Of a stretch of 23,972 nucleotides of DNA, positions 12,502-21,659 are shown piece by piece. Positions within the stretch are counted from its first letter, which is position 1; every line of letters begins with the position of its first letter. The DNA comes from Saccoglossus kowalevskii (lineage: Eukaryota; Hemichordata; Enteropneusta; Harrimaniidae): NCBI RefSeq assembly GCF_000003605.2, contig NW_003146289.1, positions 284,169 through 308,140 of the forward strand, in the 5' to 3' direction. Position numbers and translations under genes: made by a program. The notes beneath the pieces were generated by a model that saw only the letters and a list, made by a program, of their open reading frames with translations, had not been told where the DNA came from and did not search any database.

Positions 12502-12509
12502 CTTTAAAC

Positions 12510-13030
12510 TGTCTTGAGTTACGATATTGCATAGATTATAACAAAATGGTACCAATAATATGTCCGTTTCTTTAAAAATAGTAATACAATTCAATATAAT
12601 AATATTTTTACAATTTACTGATCACAGGTTGCTGAAAGATCACAGTTTACGCCACAATTTGCAATCACTTAATTCAATTAACATCTTGCTGCCTTTGTAA
12701 TGAAACATAATATTGACACCAATAAATAGTCTTTGTGATAAAATTTGTAAATAATTTAAATTAAATTATTTTAATATAAATATATTACTTATTTCTACTG
12801 ATACGCTTGGTCCTTTAAAATCAAATCACTTGAGCATGGTTACACGGGACAATATATGAGATGTTATGTACATAAAGTGAATGCATTTATAGTATTTGGT
12901 TTTATAGTTCCAGTAATTCGAACTGTTTTTGCACGACAAGTTGGGAACAGTGTTTTGCACAATATGCAAAATTTTATTGGAAATGGCATTGAATTGAAAT
13001 ATCAGGAAATATATTTTGCATGCAGAAAAA
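12510..13030. other. AT-rich spacer between the two repeat copies
   Basis: About 500 bp of A+T-rich sequence separates the two repeat copies. An 83-codon plus-strand frame (12856-13107) runs from this spacer into copy 2; it has no recognisable motif, is rich in codons expected from AT-rich DNA and is probably spurious. Confidence 0.5.
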
Positions 13031-13036
13031 ATAAAT

Positions 13037-13363
13037 TCGAAATTAAGAGTCTGCTTTATGGCTTCCCGATCGTAAAAAAATTACAATGGGAGGAAACGAC
13101 ACTTTGAACGCATTATGGGTCTGATTTTGAGTGAGTGGTAATTTGTCCTCGTTTCCTTAATCTCAAATGCATTAAGACATTGCTCAGTGTGGTAGCTGAA
13201 AAAGTAGTATAATATGTTCCATGCACAATTAATGATAGTTATTTGTTTTAATGGCAGACGTCTGATAATTCCGCTTGTTATTATCAGTATAGCTGAATAA
13301 CACTGCAATGTGCATGTGTTAGTGATAGGATTTCCAAACTGTTGCAATTTTAACTGTTACGAC

Positions 13364-13365
<2 letters not shown>
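13037..13365 (+). repeat. Interspersed repeat, copy 2 of 2
   Basis: This is the second, same-orientation copy of the element at 12250-12502, offset by about 790-800 bp. It keeps the conserved core (13170-13188) and the three inverted repeats in modified form. Homology may continue weakly past 13302, where both copies have an ACTGT and GTTACGA-type string, up to the point at 13367 where the (TA)n microsatellite begins. An 88-codon minus-strand frame (13081-13347) occupies the same register as the frame in copy 1, but its conservation is no more than the shared ancestry of the DNA would give. Confidence 0.65.

Positions 13366-13366
<1 letters not shown>

Positions 13367-13438
<72 letters not shown>
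13367..13438 (+). repeat. (TA)n microsatellite, left part
   Basis: Seventy-two bases of uninterrupted TA (36 units) run up to the assembly gap. Together with 13489-13534 it forms one tract whose true length is unknown. It abuts the right end of repeat copy 2, a common place for simple repeats to expand. Confidence 0.97.
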
Positions 13439-13488
13439 NNNNNNNNNNNNNNNNNNNNNNNNNNNNNNNNNNNNNNNNNNNNNNNNNN
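13439..13488. other. Assembly gap, 50 N
   Basis: Exactly 50 undetermined bases sit inside the (TA)n microsatellite. The round number suggests a placeholder gap and not a measured length. The apparent open frames crossing it (13310-13609 plus and 13319-13543 minus) are artefacts of the TA repeat and the N run. Confidence 0.97.

Positions 13489-13534
<46 letters not shown>
13489..13534 (+). repeat. (TA)n microsatellite, right part
   Basis: Forty-six bases of uninterrupted TA (23 units) continue after the gap, before unique sequence resumes at 13535. Confidence 0.97.
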
Positions 13535-13537
<3 letters not shown>

Positions 13538-14420
13538 CATCACAGAATAATTCGTTTGTTTGTTTTTAAATCCATCATTACAATGTACAATTCAGTATGT
13601 ATCTTGTGATAAGTTTTATCACGCACGGTTATCTGACAAGAACGGTCAGATAAGCGAATTACCCATTGACTTCACTTCGATGCCTGTCACTATGACATCA
13701 TCGCTTATATTTCTATCTTCGTTCGCTTTTCATGTGTGTCCACTAAATTGGAGAAATAGGGCCCAGTAAGCCGAAAGTCGACGTAGAAACATCACCGTAT
13801 TGTGTGATACTCGAGGTTTTGTTGTTCTCGAAAAAATGAAAATAATAATAGTTTGTTTTGTTGACAAGTTTGCAGTCTGTGAATCGAAATTGACCATGGC
13901 ATTTTGTACCCTAAAGAATGTTTTAAAATGATAGTGTTTGTTACTACGTTGTTGATTGGGTATTTTAATGTGGAAACTGTGATAACTAGTTTCAATCGTA
14001 ACTTTAGAAATAACGCTTTTTGCTGAGGTTAGCGACGTCAGCCATTTTATATTCCTTTGTCATAATAGTTCGGGAAAATTGCTGAAAAATCGAATGAAAT
14101 TAATTTTTTGTATAACGCAACATTAAATTAGTATTTATAGTTTACATTGTTATAATTCGCGTTATAATTTAAATCTGAATAGATATTTTGTATTTCAATT
14201 TTATTATTCATACAATTATTCATACCGAAATTCTGACAATGCTGTATAAGTGGGAAAATTAACTAAAAAACTCCCAATCGATGGATTAATTTTCGAACGG
14301 GTGCTCGTTGTAGATGTAATGTTAAATAGTACACCTCTATTCCCCTCCGGAGTATGAAAAATATTTTCCTTGCATTCGATCTCATGAATTTTGTATATTG
14401 TACCTCACATTCGATCGGGT
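13535..14420. other. AT-rich spacer, no gene recognised
   Basis: Short open frames at 13560-13769 plus, 13792-13995 minus and 14263-14496 minus show no recognisable protein features. No tRNA, tandem array or strong regulatory cluster is visible. Confidence 0.5.
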
Positions 14421-14426
14421 GAAATG

Positions 14427-14462
14427 GAATAAACATACTCCGAAACCGAATAAACATACTCC
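14427..14462 (+). repeat. Tandem duplication, 21-bp period
   Basis: The 15-mer GAATAAACATACTCC occurs at 14427-14441 and again, identically, at 14448-14462, giving a 21-bp period with a 6-bp linker. It is a short local duplication with no evident function. Confidence 0.85.
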
Positions 14463-14672
14463 AATATCTAACCAATTCGAAATTAAACAACATCACTGTT
14501 CATAGTGACTGTGATGAGGAAGATAAAATATTCAGAACATGGACACTACCTGCTACTTAATGTTTATTATTATATGAGCAACTATGAGATCATATGTATC
14601 ATATATAGTTTTAGCATCTATTGTACATAATGCTTGTATTTATCCGTTGAGAACGGGAATGTTTGGAACAGA

Positions 14673-14942
14673 GTAACTAGCGACCGGGTACTATATATTG
14701 TAAATGCAGAACTAAACCCGGTATAACATATAAGCGACAAGCCAAAAAGTAGTATTACTTTCCATAGTGAATAGTTTTTGTTCGGCATCTTTTCACTAGA
14801 AAGTATTCTTTCTTTGTCAGCATTTACTAGAATAATACTTTTTTTTGTTTCAAATTAGTCTGTTTACTAGTTTATTTGTTCAAAACAATGCCCTATTACT
14901 AGGCAGTGAATGTTTCTTAAAAACTGTCCGCATTTACTAGTA
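14673..14942 (+). repeat. Degenerate repeat region with recurring TTACTAG
   Basis: ACTAG recurs, usually as TTACTAG, with sites ending near 14680, 14799, 14830, 14870, 14902 and 14940. The last five are spaced about 31, 40, 32 and 38 bp apart and separated by T-rich sequence. Longer matches such as GCATTTACTAG appear more than once (14820-14830 and 14930-14940). This looks like an old, diverged tandem repeat with a unit of about 30-40 bp. The assignment is by eye and could be weakened by formal tandem-repeat scoring. Confidence 0.4.
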
Positions 14943-15067
14943 AGCGGTCATTTTATTCTCACATAAAATAAGTGAAGTGGAACTTTCTTTCCTCAATATT
15001 TAAAAATAGACGAAACAGTTGGTTTGATATAAAATGCAGCATGTAATTCACTATGATACATAGTTGT

Positions 15068-15405
15068 ATCAGGTGCGACACTACAGGTCGTTTACCCCGT
15101 CATTTGCGTATTGTTCTTCTATAGAAGTTACGTAATATACGTACGCCGTGACAGCACGCATCCTCGATTTGCCGTTAACTTCGGAATCAATGGCCACATT
15201 TGTCACAGGCCCAGAACGTAGCCGTTAATTCGCGTTGACGTACCCGGTGTGGTAGGATAACGACTAGTTTATCGCACGAGTATCCGTGTTGTTTCAACGA
15301 CTTCTCTTACGGTCACCTTCCTTATTTGTATCTGAGTAACGCTTGAATTAGTACGCCTACGAGGTGCGATTAACGACTTATACCACGACAGTTTGACGAA
15401 AACGT
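15068..15405. promoter_or_regulatory. CpG-dense island
   Basis: I count 32 CpG dinucleotides in about 340 bp, while neighbouring AT-rich DNA has only a few per 300 bp. With G+C near 45 percent by eye, the observed/expected CpG ratio is well above 1. Several CpGs lie in recurring short strings such as AACGAC and ACGTA, and the octamer AGGTGCGA occurs near both ends (15071-15078 and 15362-15369). There is no open frame of note. It could be an unmethylated regulatory island, a young insertion not yet depleted of CpG, or a conserved element. The composition is seen; its function is unknown. Confidence 0.5.
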
Positions 15406-15409
15406 ATTA

Positions 15410-17190
15410 TAACTTCAGACAATGCTTCAGTTGTTTTGTATGATTATATTATCTATTATTGAGAAGGTCCGACACATACTGTAACTAAAATTGAAGATAT
15501 GCACTTACAAAAAACAGACGAAGGTTACTGTCGAATACATGTGGTAATTCATGTCAAGGAATACCAGTCGTATACCAAATATAGTTAAAATTTGCATATT
15601 ATTTACCACCAAACCAGTCAAAATAACATTCAACTGGATTGTATTTAGTTAGAAATATTGGCAGGTAACAGGAACTATTCCACATAATTTAACCATCAGC
15701 ACGTGCTTTTTTCATCATATGAGGTCAATTGCCATGTCTTACACTGTGAATAATAGTGTAAAATGCAATACTTTTGCATACAGATGTGAATATTTCAATA
15801 TTGCCGCCAAATGGGGGTACAGACGAAACATTCAAGTTACCTATTTCTTTAGGCCCTGCGTGTAGCAACGGATGAATGCCATATAATATATGTTGAATTT
15901 TGTTACGGAGAACTTTCTCCCATGCTTTGCGTACAAAACCACCAGTTTAAAGTTGACAGGATAAGTTTGGTTGATTTGATATGGATATTATATGAATATG
16001 ATACTGCGAGTGGTTCTATTAAATGATCAAATATATCAACTCATGTATGACTTTAACAATATAGTAAAGAGTATGATAGAAAAAGGGAAAAAATAGGCGC
16101 TACACATATATCCGAACATACAATGTAAGCTAAATCTAAGTCACTTATAACACTCTTAAACTTGAATTTTGCATGTAAAGATGTATTTGGGTTGTCACCC
16201 TCTAACTGAGCATATAATAATATAGCATTTATTTATTCGACATATTATTGTGAATGTCCTATTAATGAACTTAGGTTTACTGAAACCTCTGTTAATCACA
16301 CATACAATTACTTCGTACTTGTAACGAGGATGAAATCCTGGTTAATCAAAACTCATTCATGACAATCTTTATATATTTACAACTGATATATGAAAACTAG
16401 CGACCCGAATATCTTCTATTAGATTCCAAAACCACATACTGTGTAAGTTATTTGTTGCTCAAAGACGAGTTGTCCAACTTATCTTAAATCTTAACATCTA
16501 TATTCTCTAATGATGAACGACCAAAGTACGGTGATACTATCATTTCTCAAAGTACACCAGGGGGCTTATTGAAAATCGTTCTTATAAATCATTAAGTTCC
16601 TATGATTGTATTGTGATACAGCAATACCGTTTACGTCTGATAAATTAAAACTACGTTCGGTGTGCTTTTATATGTAGTACATCAACTGAGTATATTTAAA
16701 ACACATTTGCTACACGAGATAATATATAAATTAAACATAAATCTAGAAAAAAATTTATGATGCTAGAAATGAACAACGTTAAAAAATTTAATTGTACATA
16801 TGACCAAACGAGTCCACAGAAAATATAACTCAATCACACATTTAAATTAAAGACAAATACAACTATAAAGTTCAGTCGAGCGGACTGAAAATCTAACACA
16901 GAAAACTTATCCCTCATAAACTTCAAGATGAAACATGTTGAAAAACAACTACATATAATTCACTAGAGCACGCTGGTGGGATTCGTTTAGTTGCAATATT
17001 TATAGGCAACAATCAAGTAGGGATATACCATGTAATCTGACTCGGGTGCTTACGTGTGCTACACGCAGCGACAACTCAGGTAAATTGAGATACGCTTTCT
17101 CCGATAACAGATTGTAATAATGAGTACAATTAGAGGTATATTTTTAATTTTTCTGTCTGGAATGAATTCGAACTGACTATCAAAAACAAA
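15410..17190. other. AT-rich spacer, no gene recognised
   Basis: No open frame of 60 or more codons was found here on either strand, which is the longest such empty stretch near the CpG island. I see no tandem repeats, RNA gene signatures or splice-flanked blocks. Confidence 0.6.
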
Positions 17191-17230
17191 CTTTCTTACC
17201 TACAAGTAAAGATGTATTTCAACCTGCTAT

Positions 17231-17266
17231 GTTTGAGTGTGTGCCGAAGGTTACTATTTGTTTTTA
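17231..17266 (+). repeat. Direct repeat, left copy
   Basis: Positions 17234-17263 match 17522-17551 at 27 of 30 bases, in the same orientation and 288 bp apart. A weaker match extends upstream on both sides to a shared CCTG. Confidence 0.75.
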
Positions 17267-17518
17267 TTTCTCCTTTGTTGCCAAGAAATTCAAGCCGGAA
17301 AGTGGGGTAACAAATTCGCCAGAACATGAGTTTCAACTTTTCAGTGCTTTTTTTTGCTGGGCCTGGATTTCCTTCAAACTTGAGAAGCAGATCACACCTG
17401 CACTTTAGTTGAGTGGAAAAATCTAAAATTAAATTTCTGACCGAACGTTGCCAAGCCAACAGCCAAAATAAACCTACCTTCACGCCAAAAAAATCGTCTC
17501 CCACAAATCCCTGAATAC

Positions 17519-17554
17519 GAATTGATTGTGTGCCCAAAGTTACTATTTGTTTAA
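17519..17554 (+). repeat. Direct repeat, right copy
   Basis: This is the partner of 17231-17266. The pair may mark the edges of one repeat unit or a partial tandem duplication whose interior has diverged. Confidence 0.75.
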
Positions 17555-17685
17555 GTCGAGGCCAGTATATTAACTGGATCAAAAATATGCGTACACCAAA
17601 TTCCCGAATGCCACCAAGCATTCAAATGTTCAAGTCTATAAAACATTCAAATTACCGAGTCTTGGATTTAATGGAACATTCTTGT

Positions 17686-17982
17686 CTACCAAATGTTAAA
17701 GTCTAACAAGAACAAACAAGCGTTCATTAAGTAATTTCTTAAATCCGGACCATTATTGTCTAGCATACGTATTATTTTTTCTCTTATAATTTTGCCTGGA
17801 CCGACTTTATTCATACTTAGGCTGGTTATATCACAATCTAGTATGGTAGCAACGATTGACAAAAAACGATCAGCATTTCGTTGATATGACGAAGACAAAC
17901 AACACGATTGCGGTCCCAAATGATGACTAATCAGCCTACAGGCTTGTCTAAAATTTTCTGTAATTTTCAGCGACACATACAT
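17686..17982 (-). other. Unrecognised 98-codon open frame, protein-like composition
   Basis: The translation has a mixed, globular-looking amino acid composition (charged, hydrophobic and Gly/Pro residues interspersed), unlike the Leu/Ile/Tyr-heavy translations of chance frames elsewhere in the window. It ends in a TAG stop at the 17686 end. Upstream on the minus strand an AAATTACAG string (about 17957-17965) could act as a splice acceptor near the start of the block, though its polypyrimidine tract is poor. It is on the same strand as the frame at 17196-17621 and lies just upstream of it. I do not recognise the family. It could be a last exon, a decayed transposon gene or chance. Confidence 0.25.
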
Positions 17983-18341
17983 ACTGTAAACTAGCTATGT
18001 ACATTTTGAAAAAATGCTCCAAATAAAATAATATTGAGATAAGGAAATTAATGAACTTGATCACGTGAATATATGCGTCAGTACAAATATTATATATACT
18101 AAATATAACACGGCCATTCGTAATGAACATTTATGTTCCCCCGACAGTGCAATATGTTGATGATATGGTATAACAATTGATCGGATACGTCATATAATAA
18201 ATTAGTTAATCAGCATTGCATCTTTGGGTACGTCAACTCTGGATCTGAAATTTAACAACGCTGAAGTGATTCATTCTTTATATTACACACATGACGATTT
18301 TCAGTTGTAATCTACATTCAGGTGTCGCGATTATCTTAGTC

Positions 18342-18387
18342 TTTCCCGCCACGGGCGCTCGATAAACAGGAATCCTTTGGTCATTGG
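18342..18387 (-). promoter_or_regulatory. E2F-like site with CCAAT box
   Basis: Read on the minus strand, a CCAAT box (18387-18383) is followed about 35 bp downstream by GGCGGGAAA (18350-18342), a perfect E2F-type site. The short GC-richer block around them stands out from the AT-rich flanks. This order and spacing resembles proximal promoters of cell-cycle genes in animals. The two unrecognised minus-strand frames at 17982-17686 and 17621-17196 lie downstream in this orientation, which fits a promoter but does not prove one. The motifs are seen; the promoter role is inference. Confidence 0.25.
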
Positions 18388-18399
18388 CCCGAGCAATGA

Positions 18400-21300
18400 G
18401 TTATTATATAGTTGAGAGCAATCATTTTGTCGCTAATTTATAATTCACAAACAATAATACAATGTCGTCCATGCCTAACGGTTAACTGTGCAATTGAAAT
18501 TATAATTTGTCAATTAATCAGACTCAACGGTCAATGAAATATGATTGCAACAATAGTCCAAATGTGAATCTGTGGATTACTCAATTTTCCACTTGACAAA
18601 ACTGTCCTGTATACAGTTATACAACAATACCGTTACTTATGCAATCTACGCGGACGACATTTGCGCAAAAAAGGGAAGTACTTGATTGGAATGTTCACTG
18701 TTCGATGTAGTGTGCAGTGGGAATGCATTGGGTATTGCATGGTAAATAGTAATATTCTATGATATAGGAATCGAGAGTAAAATTGCACTCGACACCACTT
18801 TCCGCAGCTGTATTGCTTGCGTTTATTATCGAATTTATTATTAATCATCGAATAGACGTTCCCTGGACATATGGCGTTCTCTGTGGTGTCAATCACATTC
18901 GTCACAACAAAAGGGAGTAGTTAAGAACGACACATGGTAGGTTCATTTTAAGGTTGAATGTAAAGATACGATTATAAATCGAATCTAAAACGTAATTAAT
19001 TTGGACATTAAACTCACTTTCGCTGTCTCAATAGTCTACTTGTGAATCGGATCGTTTTATTCAAAGAAATGAATTCCAATCAAGATTTAGAACCGTGATT
19101 GAAACTACTAATTACATTGTTGAACTTAAATGTAAACATTATTAAGGCTGGAATGTGATCGCATTCAATAAATGTGGTATGTATATCCGTAAAAGCCTTG
19201 GGGACTTTCCTGTGTACTCAATGCCCCTGCTTTTCAATTTCACCAACACTAACACAACACCAGTGATTAACTTTATTTAACACCTATTCACCCACGTGTT
19301 TTGAACACATGCTTTGATTGTCTTAAAAATGGATAATTGCGATAATCAAAGTTTACAATTATCAACGACATATTTATTTTGCAGATTTGAAAAAAATAGA
19401 TAGTCATGTATGCTATAAATAAACTGTGACGTTGGAATGTCATTGCAAATAAAGTGTAATGTCAAATGTGACGCGAAAAACAGTTTCTATATTATATCCA
19501 TGCTAATAAGCGTAATATAATGCGAATCAGAGTTGTACGTGTATGTCTATGATTAACGCTCTTTGAATAAAAATCAAATGTGGGAATATTGCGCACCAAC
19601 ACACAATGTTGACGCTGATCTCAACTAGGAGCGAGTCTTCTTTACAATATTGTAATCAAGTAACCATGGCAACATTGTTGTCGTGAAAGCTTTAAATTGT
19701 GAATTAAGTAATGTATGACGGGAGTGGCAAACATTCATTTGGAAACTAATGGGGTGTTTGTAGTCCACTTTTAATGTGTATTATATTGCATGGTATTGAA
19801 TTCTGTATATTGTAGCAATACGGGTATGTCCTTTGGTAGTCATGGTCACGGAAGACATCGTTAAAGGGTCACTATGTGTGACATATTTTTTTATTTCATA
19901 GGTTTATTATTGAATGGCCAGTTGTACCGCTAGAAACGTTTGTTTATCGTGTGATTATATTGATTGTTGCATTTTAGTATTTCTAAACACATGCAATTAG
20001 AAATCACACAATTGTAAAATTGAAAGTATATTATTATTATTTTTATTCATTTACAGTCTATATAACAAATATAACCTTTGATAGAAAATGTTGTTTTCTC
20101 CCATATCGCAAATAGCAATTATATTTGACACAATTTCGTATACAATACTGTCCTTGCAGTGTTTGCTCATTGCTAATTGTAAAGTGTTCATTGATATGTT
20201 ATTTAAGAAAATATTGCTTAGCGAGATAAACTATTCACCCTTATACTGGAACTAATAGCGCCGATATAGTCGAATTCAATGACAAACTACTAATAAACTA
20301 GACATATGTTGCACAGAATTGTATCACTGAGGCCTACTGAACAGGGTTACCATAAACGACTCTAGACGTTTAGAAATAAACAGTTGATTAAGACTGTAAT
20401 TTTTACAGTGTGTCAATATTCTTTAAGCTACTGTGCCCGCGCTTATGTAGTTAGTGTCTATGTCTAATATTATATAGTCAATAATATTAAAAGATTCACC
20501 TAATTTGGTATAGATGTTTTTTCTCGTCATGAAATGAAGACAAACAGAGCATGAATTGCGTTAAGTGTAACTGTAAAATACGTTTCTTGTGAGCGCAATT
20601 AAAGTAATTACATTCAGAGTGATATAAACAGCATGCTGTTCTAGTTACTTAATAGTGAATACTAGTACTCACATGCACGCGTACATACCAATTGCAACCA
20701 TATCAAATGCAATTACCTCACTAACAACCACTATTCTATCAACTGATGTATTGGCGCGAGCTGAGGTTCAGACAGGCAGATATATTCTAGATTGCCAGGG
20801 TATATACTAGTATTATTCTTTAGTGAACAGTCAGTTTTACAGTTTTATCGACATTGCATAGGCGTGCTGTCCCCTAAAATACTTGATACCGTTGCCTTGA
20901 AATATTGTATGCGCCAAACACCTAACCGTTTTTCTTCTCATGTTCAATATATATATATGAATAGATCTAAATTATATAATATTATTTAATTATTTGTGGT
21001 TATGTGATTGAGTGTCTGAGTAATATTTAGTTTACAACATTCACATTGGATGATTGTCCTAGAAAGAAGTGTTGTAAAAACGGGTTTAGGCATCCAGAAG
21101 TTTGTGACAGGTTAAGTGCAGCATAACAAAGAAGCCGTGGATCACTCACCTCGTGTAAAACGGGCAAACATTCTCGAACGTGACATTGACAATGGTCTAG
21201 TTATCTACAAAACATCACACGCTCACAGCGGTTCGTGAAAGTACAATGACGAGCTGGAAATATGCCTGCCCTCGGAGATGCTGTAAATTAAACTGCGCGT

Positions 21301-21500
21301 TGTGCATTCTTGAGCACATTCCAATAAGCCAAATACAAAGCGGTTGTCAATAACGTTGGTGAAAAGAGTTTTGCTGAGTGTAGTTAGACGCTTTGATGTG
21401 TCCTGAATAATTTATCCTTGACATTCATTAGTTGAGTGATTTGATGAGGGTTATCAGTGTATGTAGTTTTTTAACCGACTCATAGTACGCCTGTAGAACT
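18400..21500. other. AT-rich spacer, no gene recognised
   Basis: The only frames above 60 codons are 18633-18905 minus and 20792-20989 plus, neither with recognisable features. Scattered TA-rich runs (for example about 20947-20958) are short. A slightly GC-richer segment at about 21060-21330 has no intact frame. Nothing else is supported. Confidence 0.55.
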
Positions 21501-21509
21501 ATTTATGTT

Positions 21510-21655
21510 CTATTCATTCATTACTTCACTCCCTTAATCTTCCTTCATATCCCATGCCTCTCCCACTTTTCCACCCACCCACTGACTCACTTACTCACTC
21601 ATAAACTTCGTATCTATCATGTCTACTCCCTGAGTGCCTCCTTGACTATCTAAAC
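21510..21655 (+). repeat. CT-rich degenerate tetranucleotide tract
   Basis: The plus strand is strongly pyrimidine-biased here, with recurring ATTC, ACTC, CTCA and ACCC units (for example CCACCCACCCACTGACTCAC at about 21571-21590). It looks like an old, interrupted tetranucleotide microsatellite. No coding or splice role is evident. Confidence 0.6.
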
Positions 21656-21659
21656 GTTG

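Larger units (their letters stand above)
12250..12502 (+). repeat. Interspersed repeat, copy 1 of 2
   Basis: This segment aligns by eye with 13037-13302 in the same orientation, at roughly 75-85 percent identity with small indels. The best-conserved core includes 19 identical bases at 12373-12391 (13170-13188 in copy 2). It carries three small inverted repeats: 8-bp arms at 12285-12292 and 12296-12303, 8-bp arms at 12449-12456 and 12461-12468, and 7-bp arms at 12475-12481 and 12495-12501. A 125-codon minus-strand open frame (12217-12594) spans the copy but matches no protein I know. The element is probably a short non-autonomous transposon or a diverged local duplication. Its boundaries are approximate and no target-site duplication was found. 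Confidence 0.7.
17196..17621 (-). other. Unrecognised 141-codon open frame, possible repeat remnant
   Basis: This is the longest open frame in the window and lies in a block slightly richer in G+C than its surroundings. The translation has no signal peptide or domain that I recognise. Residues 83-88 read EGNPGP, like the end of a 2A-type peptide, but the preceding conserved aspartate is missing. The frame contains, near both ends, two copies of a direct repeat of about 40 bp (17231-17266 and 17519-17554), which speaks for a repeat-derived sequence. A by-eye chance estimate for one frame of this length in 24 kb of such AT-rich DNA is of the order of 0.1-0.2, so coding is not established. Alternatives are a transposon fragment or plain chance. 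Confidence 0.25.

Noticed and set aside
13310-13609. A 99-codon plus-strand frame and a 74-codon minus-strand frame across the microsatellite
   Set aside because: They are produced by the alternating Ile-Tyr translation of (TA)n plus the N gap and have no biological content.
16170-17220. 14-mer GTAAAGATGTATTT present near 16176 and near 17205
   Set aside because: One exact 14-mer match is expected by chance in an AT-rich window of this size, and the flanks do not align.
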